Positions 1 to 7,741 of a DNA stretch of 61,466 nt are shown piece by piece. A program made the translations under genes and the position numbers. How positions within the stretch are numbered: position 1 is the first letter of the stretch; every line of letters starts with the position of its first letter. The notes beneath the pieces were generated by a model. That model saw only the letters and a program-made list of their open reading frames with translations, did no database searches and had not been told where the DNA came from. This DNA comes from Limosilactobacillus pulli (GTDB lineage Bacteria; Bacillota; Bacilli; Lactobacillales; Lactobacillaceae), in assembly GCF_947381555.1 (NCBI RefSeq), contig NZ_CANCWQ010000010.1, positions 1-61,466 of the forward strand, given 5' to 3'.

Positions 1-76
1 GGTCCGTTGGTCTAGTTTTGGTTAGGACGCATCCCTGTCACGGATGAGATCACGAGTTCGAGTCTCGTACGGACCG
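1..76 (+). tRNA. tRNA-Asp (GTC), copy 1
   Basis: Full cloverleaf: a 7-bp acceptor stem GGTCCGT/ACGGACC, anticodon loop with GTC, T-arm GTTCGAGTC and discriminator G. No CCA is encoded. It is identical over all 76 bases to the copy at 679-754, and it begins at the first base of the window, so the operon continues upstream. Confidence 0.96.
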
Positions 77-83
77 TTTATAT

Positions 84-156
84 GGCTCGGTAGCTCAGTT
101 GGTAGAGCAACGGATTGAAGCTCCGTGTGTCGGCGGTTCGATTCCGTCCCGCGCCA
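84..156 (+). tRNA. tRNA-Phe (GAA)
   Basis: Cloverleaf of 73 nt with anticodon GAA and T-loop GTTCGATTC. The acceptor stem GGCTCGG/CCGCGCC has one T-C mismatch at pair 4:69 (bases 87 and 152); the other six pairs are canonical. Discriminator A, no encoded CCA. The mismatch may be ordinary in lactobacilli. Confidence 0.94.
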
Positions 157-182
157 TTAAAGCAATTAAGCATTAGCTTAAT

Positions 183-253
183 GCGGGTATAGTTTAGTGG
201 TAAAACCACAGCCTTCCAAGCTGTTGTCGCGAGTTCGATTCTCGTTACCCGCT
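183..253 (+). tRNA. tRNA-Gly (TCC)
   Basis: 71-nt cloverleaf with acceptor GCGGGTA/TACCCGC, anticodon stem ACAGC/GCTGT around CTTCCAA (anticodon TCC) and T-loop GTTCGATTC. No encoded CCA. Confidence 0.95.
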
Positions 254-265
254 TTTGTAATATAT

Positions 266-339
<74 letters not shown>

Positions 340-341
340 TT

Positions 342-429
342 GGAGAATTACTCAAGTGGCTGAAGAGGCGCCCCTGCTAAGGGTGTAGGTCGCGAAAGCG
401 GCGCGAGAGTTCGAATCTCTCATTCTCCG
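342..429 (+). tRNA. tRNA-Ser (GCT)
   Basis: Class II tRNA of 88 nt with a long variable arm, acceptor GGAGAAT/ATTCTCC, anticodon GCT and discriminator G. Confidence 0.95.
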
Positions 430-433
430 TTAT

Positions 434-505
434 GACCCGTTAGTCAAGTGGTTAAGACACCAGCCTTTCACGCTGGTATCGTGGGTTCGAATCCCGCACG
501 GGTCA
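434..505 (+). tRNA. tRNA-Glu (TTC), copy 1
   Basis: 72-nt cloverleaf with anticodon stem CCAGC/GCTGG around CTTTCAC (anticodon TTC), acceptor GACCCGT/ACGGGTC and discriminator A. It is followed after 8 bases by a near-identical copy. Confidence 0.95.
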
Positions 506-513
506 CTTGTAAT

Positions 514-585
514 GACCCATTAGTCAAGCGGTTAAGACACCAGCCTTTCACGCTGGTATCGTGGGTTCGAATCCCGCATGGGTCA
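514..585 (+). tRNA. tRNA-Glu (TTC), copy 2
   Basis: Tandem duplicate of the previous gene. It differs at acceptor pair 6:67 (G-C in copy 1, A-T here, so pairing is kept) and at one D-arm base (AGTGG versus AGCGG). Anticodon and T-arm are unchanged. Confidence 0.95.
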
Positions 586-600
586 CTTTATTTTAATTAT

Positions 601-674
<74 letters not shown>

Positions 675-678
675 TTTT

Positions 679-754
679 GGTCCGTTGGTCTAGTTTTGGT
701 TAGGACGCATCCCTGTCACGGATGAGATCACGAGTTCGAGTCTCGTACGGACCG
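679..754 (+). tRNA. tRNA-Asp (GTC), copy 2
   Basis: Identical in all 76 bases to the copy at 1-76. It is the last gene of the array and is followed after 8 bases by a terminator hairpin. Confidence 0.96.
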
Positions 755-762
755 TCTTTGAA

Positions 763-799
763 AGTATTCTGTCAGGATGGCGGAATGCTTTTTATTTTT
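763..799 (+). terminator. Terminator of the tRNA operon
   Basis: An 11-bp stem with wobble pairs, AGTATTCTGTC and GGCGGAATGCT around AGGAT, runs directly into TTTTTATTTTT. It lies just after the last tRNA and is oriented to end the tRNA transcript. Confidence 0.8.
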
Positions 800-842
800 G
801 ACCTTTGTCCACATTGGTGAAGAGTGATGCCTTGCTTCGAAA

Positions 843-986
843 TTAGCAGATGCGTGTGAGTTGTGCGCCATTTTTAATAACGGTCTCAAAACCGCAGTAA
901 GGGCAGCGAGAGATCGGGTAAGACAACTGTGCCTTGATAACGTTACGAATCTTAACGTCAAAGGGGACAGCTTTTGCCCTCTTTTT
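843..986 (-). pseudogene. Relic of an ISL3-type transposase N-terminus
   Basis: On the minus strand 47 codons read without a stop and contain CPYCGFETVIKNG, preceded by VIKAQLSYPISR. This resembles the N-terminal zinc finger of ISL3-family transposases as I know it. Stops bound it at both ends (987-989 and 843-845), no continuation was found in any frame, and no second CxxC pair or catalytic domain is present, so it is dead. The rest of 755-1080 holds only terminators and about 40 unremarkable bases (800-842). Family assignment is from memory of the motif. Confidence 0.45.
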
Positions 987-991
987 TTACG

Positions 992-1026
992 AAAAAATCT
1001 GGCATTGGCGATCACCAATACCAGAT
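992..1026 (-). terminator. Second minus-strand terminator behind the monooxygenase-like gene
   Basis: Read on the minus strand, ATCTGG-t-ATTGG pairs with CCAAT-g-CCAGAT and is followed by TTTTTT. It sits about 15 nt beyond the first terminator at 1041-1073, giving tandem terminators before the tRNA operon end. Confidence 0.65.
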
Positions 1027-1040
1027 AGTGTAGACCCATA

Positions 1041-1073
1041 TAAAATAAAAGAGCAATGCAGACAATGCATTGC
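1041..1073 (-). terminator. Terminator of the monooxygenase-like gene
   Basis: The perfect 8-bp stem GCAATGCA/TGCATTGC (1053-1060 with 1066-1073) is followed on the minus strand by TCTTTTATTTT. It begins 7 bases after the stop of the gene at 1081-1572. Confidence 0.8.
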
Positions 1074-1080
1074 ATTTTCT

Positions 1081-1572
1081 TTATTCAGCTGGACGATAAT
1101 CTTCGTAGTAGTAGACGCTGCGTGGACTGTGATCCATGTAACCGGCAATTGGTGCAAAGTCGGCACTGCTGGTCCACTCATCAATCGCATCGGCATTAGT
1201 CCAGGTAGTAACTAAAATTGTTGCATTGGTTTGATCAGGACGTGAGAACATGTAGCCAGTCGTCATCTTGGAATGATCGGCACTGTCAAGAGCCAGCTTA
1301 GCCTGCTTGCGTAACAGGTTCCGATCGTCTGCACCAAGCTCAAAAGACTCAAAATGTAAAATTCCTTTAAACTTGTCATTACCGACGCTGTATAAGGACT
1401 CTAAGGTAATCGGACTTTGAAAAATGCTTGGCTTGCCCGATAGATCAAACAAGGCCAGTTTGCTGTTGTCGCCGTTTGCTTGCAGCAGCCGAAAATCACG
1501 ATCTGGGTGTTTCTTTACGATATCGAGTAGAACTGGCATGGAGCCAAAAGTAAAACTGATTTGTGAAAGCAT
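1081..1572 (-). CDS. Antibiotic biosynthesis monooxygenase (ABM) / heme-degrading-like family protein
   Basis: 163 residues. The C-terminal two thirds (about 65-155) resemble the ABM ferredoxin-like fold, with the pattern KGILHFESFEL, a charged helix, TTGYMFSRPDQTNATILVTTW and a final YMDHSP segment. Such proteins are small dimeric oxygenases or heme-binding stress proteins; the substrate here cannot be told from sequence. The N-terminal 60 residues are less clear. The start ATG follows an AAGGAGGAG ribosome binding site. It is a monocistronic minus-strand unit with tandem terminators, next to the tRNA operon. Family call fairly likely; no function is assigned beyond it. Confidence 0.7.
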   Translation of the reverse strand: MLSQISFTFGSMPVLLDIVKKHPDRDFRLLQANGDNSKLALFDLSGKPSIFQSPITLESLYSVGNDKFKGILHFESFELGADDRNLLRKQAKLALDSADHSKMTTGYMFSRPDQTNATILVTTWTNADAIDEWTSSADFAPIAGYMDHSPRSVYYYEDYRPAE

Positions 1573-1788
1573 AAGTGTCTCCTCCTTATCTTAATTGTCT
1601 TAATTATACCGCTGATTAACAGTAATTGGGAATAACGAGTTAGAAAGCACAATTAATTAATCATTGATGACCATTTTTATTGAAAATGTATATCTTTTAA
1701 TGGCAGATTAATCTTGACTACCGATTAGTATAGATAGTGATCGACAAAAATTTTACTTACAAAAAGTCAAGAAAATTCCTTGCAGTGG

Positions 1789-1817
1789 TTCAAAATCATT
1801 CTAAAATAGGTTATAAT
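1789..1817 (+). promoter_or_regulatory. Promoter of spx
   Basis: TTCAAA, a 17-nt spacer and a consensus TATAAT at 1812-1817, 55 nt before the spx start. The rest of 1573-1788 is AT-rich and shows no gene or repeat. Confidence 0.65.
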
Positions 1818-1872
1818 TGTTTATGGAGTGATCAAGGTTAAACATGTTTTTGATTTAAAGGAGGCCCAACAA

Positions 1873-2274
1873 ATGGTTACACTATACACGTCTCCAAGTT
1901 GCACATCTTGCCGTAAGGCGCGGGCCTGGTTAAAGGAACATGGTATTCCTTTAACCGAGCGCAACATTTTTTCTGAACCTTTGAGTATGGATGAGGTAAA
2001 AAATATTTTGCGAATGACTGAAAACGGCACAGAAGACATTATCTCAAAACGCTCTAAGGCTTATCAAAGCTTAAACGTTAATTTGGATGAAATGTCGATG
2101 ACCGAGCTCTATGATTTGATTCGCAAAAATCCAGGTCTACTGAGACGACCAATCATTATGGATGATAAAAGATTACAGATTGGATACAACGAAGACGAGA
2201 TTCGTCGTTTCTTGCCACGTGAGGTACGGGCACTGGAACTGGCAGAAGCACGTCGTAAGGCAAATCTGTTTTAA
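1873..2274 (+). CDS. spx: Spx family redox-responsive transcriptional regulator
   Basis: 133 residues, the usual Spx length. Spx binds the C-terminal domain of the RNA polymerase alpha subunit and redirects transcription under thiol stress. The redox switch CTSC is present at Cys10 and Cys13, in the ArsC-like context LYTSPSCTSCRK; the NGTEDI motif (Gly52 in the family, contacting alpha) and RRPIIMDDK are also present. I chose ATG 1873, not an in-frame ATG 45 bases upstream, because AAAGGAGG lies 8 bases before it and the protein then begins MVTLYTSPSC as in the family. It is followed by a terminator. The ClpXP adaptor SpxH that degrades Spx lies 3 kb away at 4431-5069, and a cysteine-less paralogue lies at 39266-39688. 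Confidence 0.95.
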   Translation: MVTLYTSPSCTSCRKARAWLKEHGIPLTERNIFSEPLSMDEVKNILRMTENGTEDIISKRSKAYQSLNVNLDEMSMTELYDLIRKNPGLLRRPIIMDDKRLQIGYNEDEIRRFLPREVRALELAEARRKANLF

Positions 2275-2280
2275 AGGGGT

Positions 2281-2308
2281 GGCGATTTTTTCGTCGCCTT
2301 TATTTTTT
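2281..2308 (+). terminator. Terminator of spx
   Basis: GGCGA/TCGCC stem closing an 8-nt loop, followed by TTTATTTTTT, 7 bases after the spx stop. Confidence 0.75.
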
Positions 2309-2429
2309 AATCGAACAGTTACTGGAAAAAGAATGATATAATGAAAAATAGACATTTGACATCGTTCGGCTTTTCGGTTTTAAAGGTCATAACGATCGGA
2401 TAAGAAATTAGCGAATCAAAGGGGGCGCG

Positions 2430-3152
2430 ATGCTTATGGAAATGAAACGCATTAACGAAAATACGATTCGCGTACTGCTCAACAATGAAGATTTAAATGA
2501 GCGTGGTATCACCGTACTTGATTTGCTGAATCACAATCAACAGATTGAAGACTTCTTTTACAGCATTCTGGAAGAGGTTGATGCCGAGCATCAATTCCAA
2601 GACAATGATCTGGTTACATTTCAGGTTCGTCCCCAACAAGACGGTTTAGAGCTATATATTACCAAAACCGATCCGGCCAGCCTAAAAAAGGGAACGCCTA
2701 CCGGACAGCCGCCACTGGACCAAGATCAAATCACGAACCTGATCAAAAAAGAACTGGTTGGTAGAGATCGTCAAGAACCGCAGACAGCTCACGACCAACA
2801 AACAAATTCAGCTGCTGGCGATGAGCCTGAGGAAGCAATTGCCAATCCAGACATTGAAAAAAACGTCTGTGTTTTGCGAATTGATGATTTTGAGGACCTG
2901 ATTGCATTGGCAAAGCTTGCACAAGGCAATATCTATGCGGTATCTGATCTTTATCGCTATCAAGACAGTGACTATTTGCTGCTGACCTTTATTGACGATG
3001 GCTCATTGTCTTCACAGCAGCTAAAGGATCAGCTTGCTTTAGCCTATGAATATGGACAAAAAACCAACCTGACGCCAGACGTTATCCTAGAGCATGGCAA
3101 ACCACTGATGAAACAGGCAGCTTTGGAATTGGTAAGAACGTATTTTGATTAA
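2430..3152 (+). CDS. mecA: Adaptor protein MecA for the ClpC protease
   Basis: 240 residues. MecA delivers substrates such as competence regulators to the ClpCP protease. The N-terminal substrate-binding domain (MEMKRINENTIRV, then an acidic stretch with DLNERGI) and the C-terminal ClpC-binding domain (about 140-240, with VLRIDDFEDLIALAK) are both recognisable, separated by a Gln/Asp-rich linker. ATG 2430, 2436 and 2442 are in frame behind AAAGGGGG; homologues begin MEM, so 2436 may be the true start. It sits between spx and coiA with its own terminator. Confidence 0.93.
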   Translation: MLMEMKRINENTIRVLLNNEDLNERGITVLDLLNHNQQIEDFFYSILEEVDAEHQFQDNDLVTFQVRPQQDGLELYITKTDPASLKKGTPTGQPPLDQDQITNLIKKELVGRDRQEPQTAHDQQTNSAAGDEPEEAIANPDIEKNVCVLRIDDFEDLIALAKLAQGNIYAVSDLYRYQDSDYLLLTFIDDGSLSSQQLKDQLALAYEYGQKTNLTPDVILEHGKPLMKQAALELVRTYFD

Positions 3153-3156
3153 CAAA

Positions 3157-3196
3157 AGGCTGAGTCATTGAATTGTTTCAATGATTCAGCTTTTTT
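3157..3196 (+). terminator. Terminator of mecA
   Basis: Long stem GCTGA-TCATTGAA / TTTCAATGA-TCAGC followed by TTTTTT, 6 bases after the mecA stop. Confidence 0.85.
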
Positions 3197-3243
3197 AATG
3201 CCAGCAATTGTTTTTTGACATATAGCAAAGTGGAGGTGTAATC

Positions 3244-4434
3244 ATGCAGACCGCTTTGTGGAATGATCAATTGGTTTGGGCGCAAAATGAAGTTAAAAAA
3301 ACGCAACGGACATATTATTGCCCCGACTGTGGTCAAAGAGTCCATCTATGTCAAGGCAGCGACCATCGCCCATATTTTGCTCATTATGCCAAGAGCAGAT
3401 GCGATGCCAACGAAACCATCATTCACCAACTGGGTAAGCACCAAATTGAGAGATGGCTTGCCCTGCAAGGATGGTCCAGCTATTCAGAGGTTTATTTGCC
3501 CACCGTCAGGCAGCGACCGGATGTCTTAACCAGAATTAATGATCAGTGGATAGCAATTGAGTTTCAATGCAGTCCACTGAGCGTGAAACGTCTGATCGAG
3601 CGTAATCAAGGATATGCCAAGCTGGGAATTGCCTATCGCTGGTTTTTGGGGCCAACCTATGCGCATCAGCTGCGCCCGTATAAAGCGGCTCAGTTTCTGC
3701 AATGGCACGAGCAGCAGCTGACTTTGCCGTTTTGGGATTTAAGTCGTCAGCAGCCCAACTATCAAAGAAAGAGAGTGAGAAAAAACTCCGAAAATTAGCT
3801 TGCAACCGATTTTCGGAGTTTGCCTTCGAACCTCCGCAAGGATGGCTAGGTCGGTCAAATGCTGATTTATCAGTGTTTAAACTGCTAGCCAGCTACTGCG
3901 CTAAGGTATTATTATCCATACGTAGTTAAGAGGTTAAGTTAATTCCCAGCCTCTCAAGATGTTTGGCAAGTATTGATACAACAAACCAGACAGCTGCAGC
4001 GGCAAGTCTATTTTGCAGCGCCACGACTGCGTAGACTGGCTGATCAAGCCTATTTAATGGGACATGGCACCCTCAGTACTTGTCCGCTGGTTGCTCATGA
4101 TACGCATCCACAATGGGACCTAATGGCTGAGTCACCATTAGAGTGGCGAGTATCCGTGATTTTAAGCCTTGAGCAGTGCACCCTTGGTCAAGGCTGGAGC
4201 TGGTCGGAATGGTATGATTTATTGAATCAGAGCGTAAAATGGCTGCCATTGCCATGCCTCAGCCCGGCTCAGATCAATCTGGTACGGCATCGCTTATTGG
4301 CTTGCTATACTCAAGAATTGGCCTTGGCAGGGATTATTCGATGTCAGACTCAGGTAAAAATAATTCAACGGCCACGATGGTTTAAAAGCTATGAGCACAA
4401 GCTGGGCTACCTAAAGCAGCTGGCAAATATCTAA
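3244..4434 (+). pseudogene. coiA: Competence protein CoiA, interrupted
   Basis: CoiA helps process incoming DNA during transformation. The 5' part (3244-3798, 184 residues) has the zinc-finger YYCPDCGQRVHL, the HFAH-like YFAHYA and the nuclease core RPDVLTRI...AIEFQCS. Translation stops at TAG 3796. A C-terminal CoiA part (about 3955-4434, with QLQRQVYFAAPRLRRLADQAY) resumes in the same frame. Between them lie four in-frame stops (3796, 3847, 3886, 3940) in a hairpin-rich stretch. This is therefore an insertion of about 150-170 bases, not a frameshift. Two truncated polypeptides could still be made, the second from an internal start near 3973. The start ATG 3244 follows GGAGGTG. The 3' end overlaps convergent spxH by 4 bases. 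Confidence 0.8.
3783..3890. repeat. Structured hairpin-rich insert in coiA
   Basis: A perfect 13-bp inverted repeat (arms 3783-3795 and 3809-3821, core ACTCCGAAAAT) is followed by a second arm CTCCG at 3832-3836 that could pair with the same CGGAG. A nested hairpin follows, closed by GGCTAG (3844-3849) and CTAGCC (3885-3890) with CTGAT/ATCAG inside. The exact edges of the insert and any target duplication could not be set. Read on the minus strand the first stem ends in TTTTTT, like a terminator. No transposase is present, so a MITE-like element is an inference. Confidence 0.55.
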
Positions 4435-5069
4435 AGGATACGTAATGTTGACTGATGGTGCTTGTCGTTATAGCTTTGAGCAAATTCTTGGGGAGTTTGA
4501 TGCAAGCAGAGCTGATGACTGCGATAGGACTCAATCAGCGATTCATAATCAAAATTGTTGATCATAAACCCATAGACCGGTTGCTCAGAATCAAAAACAA
4601 CTGCCGTAGCCGTTTGGGTAACACCCATTTCGTCAGCCATGTACTGGTCTTTTTTAAAGGCTTTGACTGCCAGTTCCGACTTACGATCTTCCCAGAACAT
4701 GTCCAAATCAAGCTGAGCCTGCCGAGCAATCTTTTTGGCGAGTGCTTCTGAGTAGTCAAGCCCGTCGTTAATTAGTGCCGACTGAAGCCTGAGCAGATAG
4801 TGACGGCCACGTTTGCGTCCTTGAAACAGTGCTGCTTTATAATCCAAGATAATCTGGTAAAGCGTAGCCGAAGTCTGCTGCCGAACACTTAGATCATGGA
4901 CGTTTAAGTGATAGAGCTCCATGGTCTGCTGAATGGTTTCCATGTTAAACAATGGAACGAACTGATAGTTGACTTTGGTGCGCAGTTCTTGGTCAATGCG
5001 CAAAACATCCTGTTCGCAGCAAAAACAGCGCATGCCTAATGGATTAACAAAAAGATGAATTTCGAGCAT
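4431..5069 (-). CDS. spxH: ClpXP adaptor SpxH/YjbH (DsbA-like)
   Basis: 212 residues. SpxH binds Spx and presents it to ClpXP, keeping Spx low in unstressed cells. The thioredoxin-like start MLEIHLFVNPLGMRCFCC carries three clustered cysteines where the family has a Cys- and His-rich zinc/redox motif. I chose the ATG at 5069, 42 codons inside a longer frame, because AGGAGGAG lies in front of it and homologues begin at this motif. It is convergent with coiA, overlapping by 4 bases. With spx and mecA it forms a small module for regulated proteolysis of transcription factors. Confidence 0.88.
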   Translation of the reverse strand: MLEIHLFVNPLGMRCFCCEQDVLRIDQELRTKVNYQFVPLFNMETIQQTMELYHLNVHDLSVRQQTSATLYQIILDYKAALFQGRKRGRHYLLRLQSALINDGLDYSEALAKKIARQAQLDLDMFWEDRKSELAVKAFKKDQYMADEMGVTQTATAVVFDSEQPVYGFMINNFDYESLIESYRSHQLCLHQTPQEFAQSYNDKHHQSTLRIL

Positions 5070-5314
5070 TGGCTGCTCCTCCTGTTCATTACAGAATAAT
5101 CGATGATTGAACAATGTTATTTTTACAAAGAAAGTGCAAGATGTAAAGTGATCTGTTTTGAGCTGATCATCAAATAAAATGATTTTGATCAAGCATCTGA
5201 CAGATCAAGGGATTTGTAAAATCTTGATTTCATTCTTGAACCCGATAGTCTTTGGTTAAGTCATGGCTAAACTATGATAAAATAAACAGAGATTGTCAAG
5301 GAAGTGGGATTGCA

Positions 5315-5983
5315 ATGATTGAAGATTGGCAGCATTTTTTATTACCTTATCAGCAAGCCGTCAATGAATTAAAGGTCAAGCTGCGGGGCATGCGCAAACA
5401 ATTCCAGGATCAAGATCAGCATTCGCCGATTGAATTTGTTACTGGCCGCGTTAAGCCAGTTGACAGTATTAAAGAAAAAATGGTACGGCGGCATGTCTTA
5501 GAAGAGCGTTTGGAACAAGACATGCAAGATATTGCTGGTTTGCGAATCATGTGTCAATTTGTCGAGGACATTTATCAAGTCGTTGATTTGCTTCGCCAGC
5601 GCAATGATATGACGATTCTAGAAGAGCGTGACTACGTAACCAACGTTAAGCCAAGCGGCTATCGGTCGTATCATATCGTAATCGAGTATCCGGTTCAGCT
5701 GGTTACCGGCGAAAAAAAGGTATTGGCAGAGATTCAGGTTCGGACACTGGCCATGAACTTTTGGGCCACGATCGAGCATTCATTAAACTATAAATATCAG
5801 GGCGCCTTTCCCAAGGAGCTTTCTGATCGCTTACAGCGCGCGGCCGAGGCGGCTTTTAAACTGGATGAGGAAATGTCGGAGATCAGAGAAGAGATTCAAG
5901 AGGCGCAGACGCTGTTTGGTCGCAAGCAGGCGCCTGACGAATTGCTGAATGCTTCGCTGGAAGATAAAAAAGGAGCGGATTGA
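5315..5983 (+). CDS. relQ: Small alarmone synthetase RelQ (GTP pyrophosphokinase)
   Basis: 222 residues, the usual size of single-domain (p)ppGpp synthetases. It transfers pyrophosphate from ATP to GDP or GTP and lacks a hydrolase domain. Visible motifs are EFVTGRVKPVDSIKEKM, DIAGLRIMC, the YVTNVKPSGYRSYH substrate loop and AEIQVRTLAMNFWATIEHSLNYK. The start ATG 5315 follows AAGGAAG, preferred over an upstream in-frame start in a region with TATGAT-like promoter bases near 5273. It is followed after 3 bases by nadK, and then rluD overlaps, so the three are one operon as in related Firmicutes. Confidence 0.94.
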   Translation: MIEDWQHFLLPYQQAVNELKVKLRGMRKQFQDQDQHSPIEFVTGRVKPVDSIKEKMVRRHVLEERLEQDMQDIAGLRIMCQFVEDIYQVVDLLRQRNDMTILEERDYVTNVKPSGYRSYHIVIEYPVQLVTGEKKVLAEIQVRTLAMNFWATIEHSLNYKYQGAFPKELSDRLQRAAEAAFKLDEEMSEIREEIQEAQTLFGRKQAPDELLNASLEDKKGAD

Positions 5984-5986
5984 TCA

Positions 5987-6799
5987 ATGCGGGTAGCCAT
6001 TTTTAACTATGAGTCACCAGAATCGCTGCGGGTGCGCAAGCTGTTGCTGAATCGTCTGGAAGAAGAGACCGCAATTACTTATGATGACCAGCAGCCAGAC
6101 ATCGTCATCACAATTGGCGGCGATGGCACGCTGATCTCGGCTTTTCATCATTATGAGGATCGTCTGTCAACGATTCGCTTCGTGGGGATCCATACCGGAC
6201 ATCTGGGCTTTTATACTGATTGGCGTAATTTTGAAGTTGAGGACTTGGTTGAAAGTTTGCAAAACGACAGTGGTCAATCCGTCAGCTACCCACTGTTGGA
6301 AATGAGCGCCACCTACGATGATGGCGAGGTTGAGCGTCGCGTAGCACTAAACGAGTCAACGCTGCGCAATATAGTTAAGACCATGGTTTGTGACGTCTAT
6401 ATCAATAACCAGCTGTTTGAGCGTTTCCGTGGTGATGGATTGGTTATTTCCACGCCAACCGGATCGACGGCCTACAATAAATCAGTAGGCGGGGCAATTC
6501 TGGATCCGCGGATTATTGGCTTTCAGCTGGGCGAAATGGCTTCATTGAACAATCGTGTGTTTCGGACGCTGGGCTCACCGGTTGTATTTGGCTCGGATAC
6601 CAAGCTGACCTTGCGATTGCCCGATGACTCAGGAACGGTTTTGAGCTGCGATCGTGATCAGATTATGATGGATACGCAAGATCGTCGTCTGATTGATGTT
6701 TCATATCGCGTCTCCGATAAGGTAATCCGCTTTGCCAAGTATCGGCACACCAACTTTTGGGATCGGGTCAAGGATTCGTTTATTGGGGGGATCCAATAA
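5987..6799 (+). CDS. nadK: NAD kinase
   Basis: 270 residues; makes NADP from NAD and ATP (or polyphosphate). It has the GGDGT motif (residues 44-48), the NE motif (ALNESTLRN) and the SPTGSTAYN-type loop (ISTPTGSTAYNKSVGG). AGGAG lies 11 bases ahead of the ATG. It begins 3 bases after relQ and its TAA overlaps the ATG of the next gene. Confidence 0.96.
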   Translation: MRVAIFNYESPESLRVRKLLLNRLEEETAITYDDQQPDIVITIGGDGTLISAFHHYEDRLSTIRFVGIHTGHLGFYTDWRNFEVEDLVESLQNDSGQSVSYPLLEMSATYDDGEVERRVALNESTLRNIVKTMVCDVYINNQLFERFRGDGLVISTPTGSTAYNKSVGGAILDPRIIGFQLGEMASLNNRVFRTLGSPVVFGSDTKLTLRLPDDSGTVLSCDRDQIMMDTQDRRLIDVSYRVSDKVIRFAKYRHTNFWDRVKDSFIGGIQ

Positions 6800-7710
6800 T
6801 GGAGTTTGCCTGGGTCTATACTGGCAATCAACCGATTAAGCTGCGCTCGGCTTTAAAGCAGCGTGGCGTTACCAGTTCTTTAATCAAGGTTGCGATTTTT
6901 CATGGCGGACAAATGACGATCAATCATGAGCCAAAATGGGCCATTGATCTGGTCGAGCCAGGTGATCGCTTTGCTATTGAATTGCCGCCTGAGGTTCCCA
7001 ATGATCATGTACCGGCTTGTCAGGCACCATTTGAGATTGCCTACGAGGATCGCGATTTCTTGATAATCAATAAGGCAGCCGGAGTGGCAACGGTACCGGC
7101 TCATAACGTAGCCGTTCAAGACAGCTTGGTCAATCGTGTTAAGTACTATTACCAAAAACAGGGATATGAAAATCAGGTTACTCATGTCGCTACGCGTCTG
7201 GACAAGGATACCAGTGGCCTGGTGGTTTTTCCCAAGCATCGTTTTGCCCATGCCGTTTTAGATGATCAGCTCAAGCATCATACGGTTAAAAAAGAGTACG
7301 TGGCTTTGGTCAGTGGTCGTATCACGATTGCTCACGGCTATATTGATGCACCGATTCAGCGTGATCCAGAGTCATTCGTAAAAAGACAGGTTGGCTTGGA
7401 TGGCAAGGCAGCGGTAACTGAATACTGGCTGACACATGCAACTGATCAGGCTTCAATTGTCAAGATTCGGCTGCATACGGGACGTACGCACCAGATTCGG
7501 GTTCATTTCAGCTATCTGAATCATCCGTTGCTGGGGGATGTTATGTATGGCGGACCGGCCGTCATGGATCGTCAGGCATTGCATTGTCAGTGGCTGAGCT
7601 TTTACAGTCCGTTTTTGGGTCGGCAGATTGAATTGAACGCGCCTATGCCAAGTGATATGAAGACGGCAATTGAAAAAGTTGAGTCAATAAATAAACGGGA
7701 CGCTGATTAG
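6799..7710 (+). CDS. RluA/RluD-family rRNA/tRNA pseudouridine synthase
   Basis: 303 residues. The catalytic motif HRLDxxTSG appears as ATRLDKDTSGLVV, with the active Asp; the family's LHTGRTHQIRVHF and HPLLGD motifs follow. The first 85 residues form an S4-like RNA-binding region. The uridine target cannot be read from sequence; the position after nadK matches B. subtilis yjbO. Start 6799 overlaps the nadK stop (TAATG), which rules out an earlier in-frame ATG inside nadK. Confidence 0.92.
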   Translation: MEFAWVYTGNQPIKLRSALKQRGVTSSLIKVAIFHGGQMTINHEPKWAIDLVEPGDRFAIELPPEVPNDHVPACQAPFEIAYEDRDFLIINKAAGVATVPAHNVAVQDSLVNRVKYYYQKQGYENQVTHVATRLDKDTSGLVVFPKHRFAHAVLDDQLKHHTVKKEYVALVSGRITIAHGYIDAPIQRDPESFVKRQVGLDGKAAVTEYWLTHATDQASIVKIRLHTGRTHQIRVHFSYLNHPLLGDVMYGGPAVMDRQALHCQWLSFYSPFLGRQIELNAPMPSDMKTAIEKVESINKRDAD

Positions 7711-7729
7711 GCACCCCGTTTATTTATTG
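7685..7729. terminator. Bidirectional terminator
   Basis: Perfect 15-bp inverted repeat (arms 7685-7699 and 7715-7729, ending CCCGTTTATTTATTG). It lies between the convergent pseudouridine synthase and lactonase genes, and the pseudouridine synthase stop codon is inside its loop. Confidence 0.8.
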
Positions 7730-7741
7730 ATTCGTTTGAAA

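Noticed and set aside
800..990. Possible 6S RNA (a GTGTGAGTTGTGCGCC stretch resembles part of a Bacillus 6S RNA)
   Set aside because: No closing stem or central bubble could be folded, and the minus strand reads as a transposase zinc finger, which explains the sequence better.
728..1075. 115-codon minus-strand frame at the end of the tRNA array
   Set aside because: It runs into tRNA-Asp and is out of frame with the transposase-like residues; no ribosome binding site.
3702..3929. Open frame across the coiA break as a frameshifted continuation
   Set aside because: It does not resemble CoiA, and the C-terminal part resumes in the original frame.
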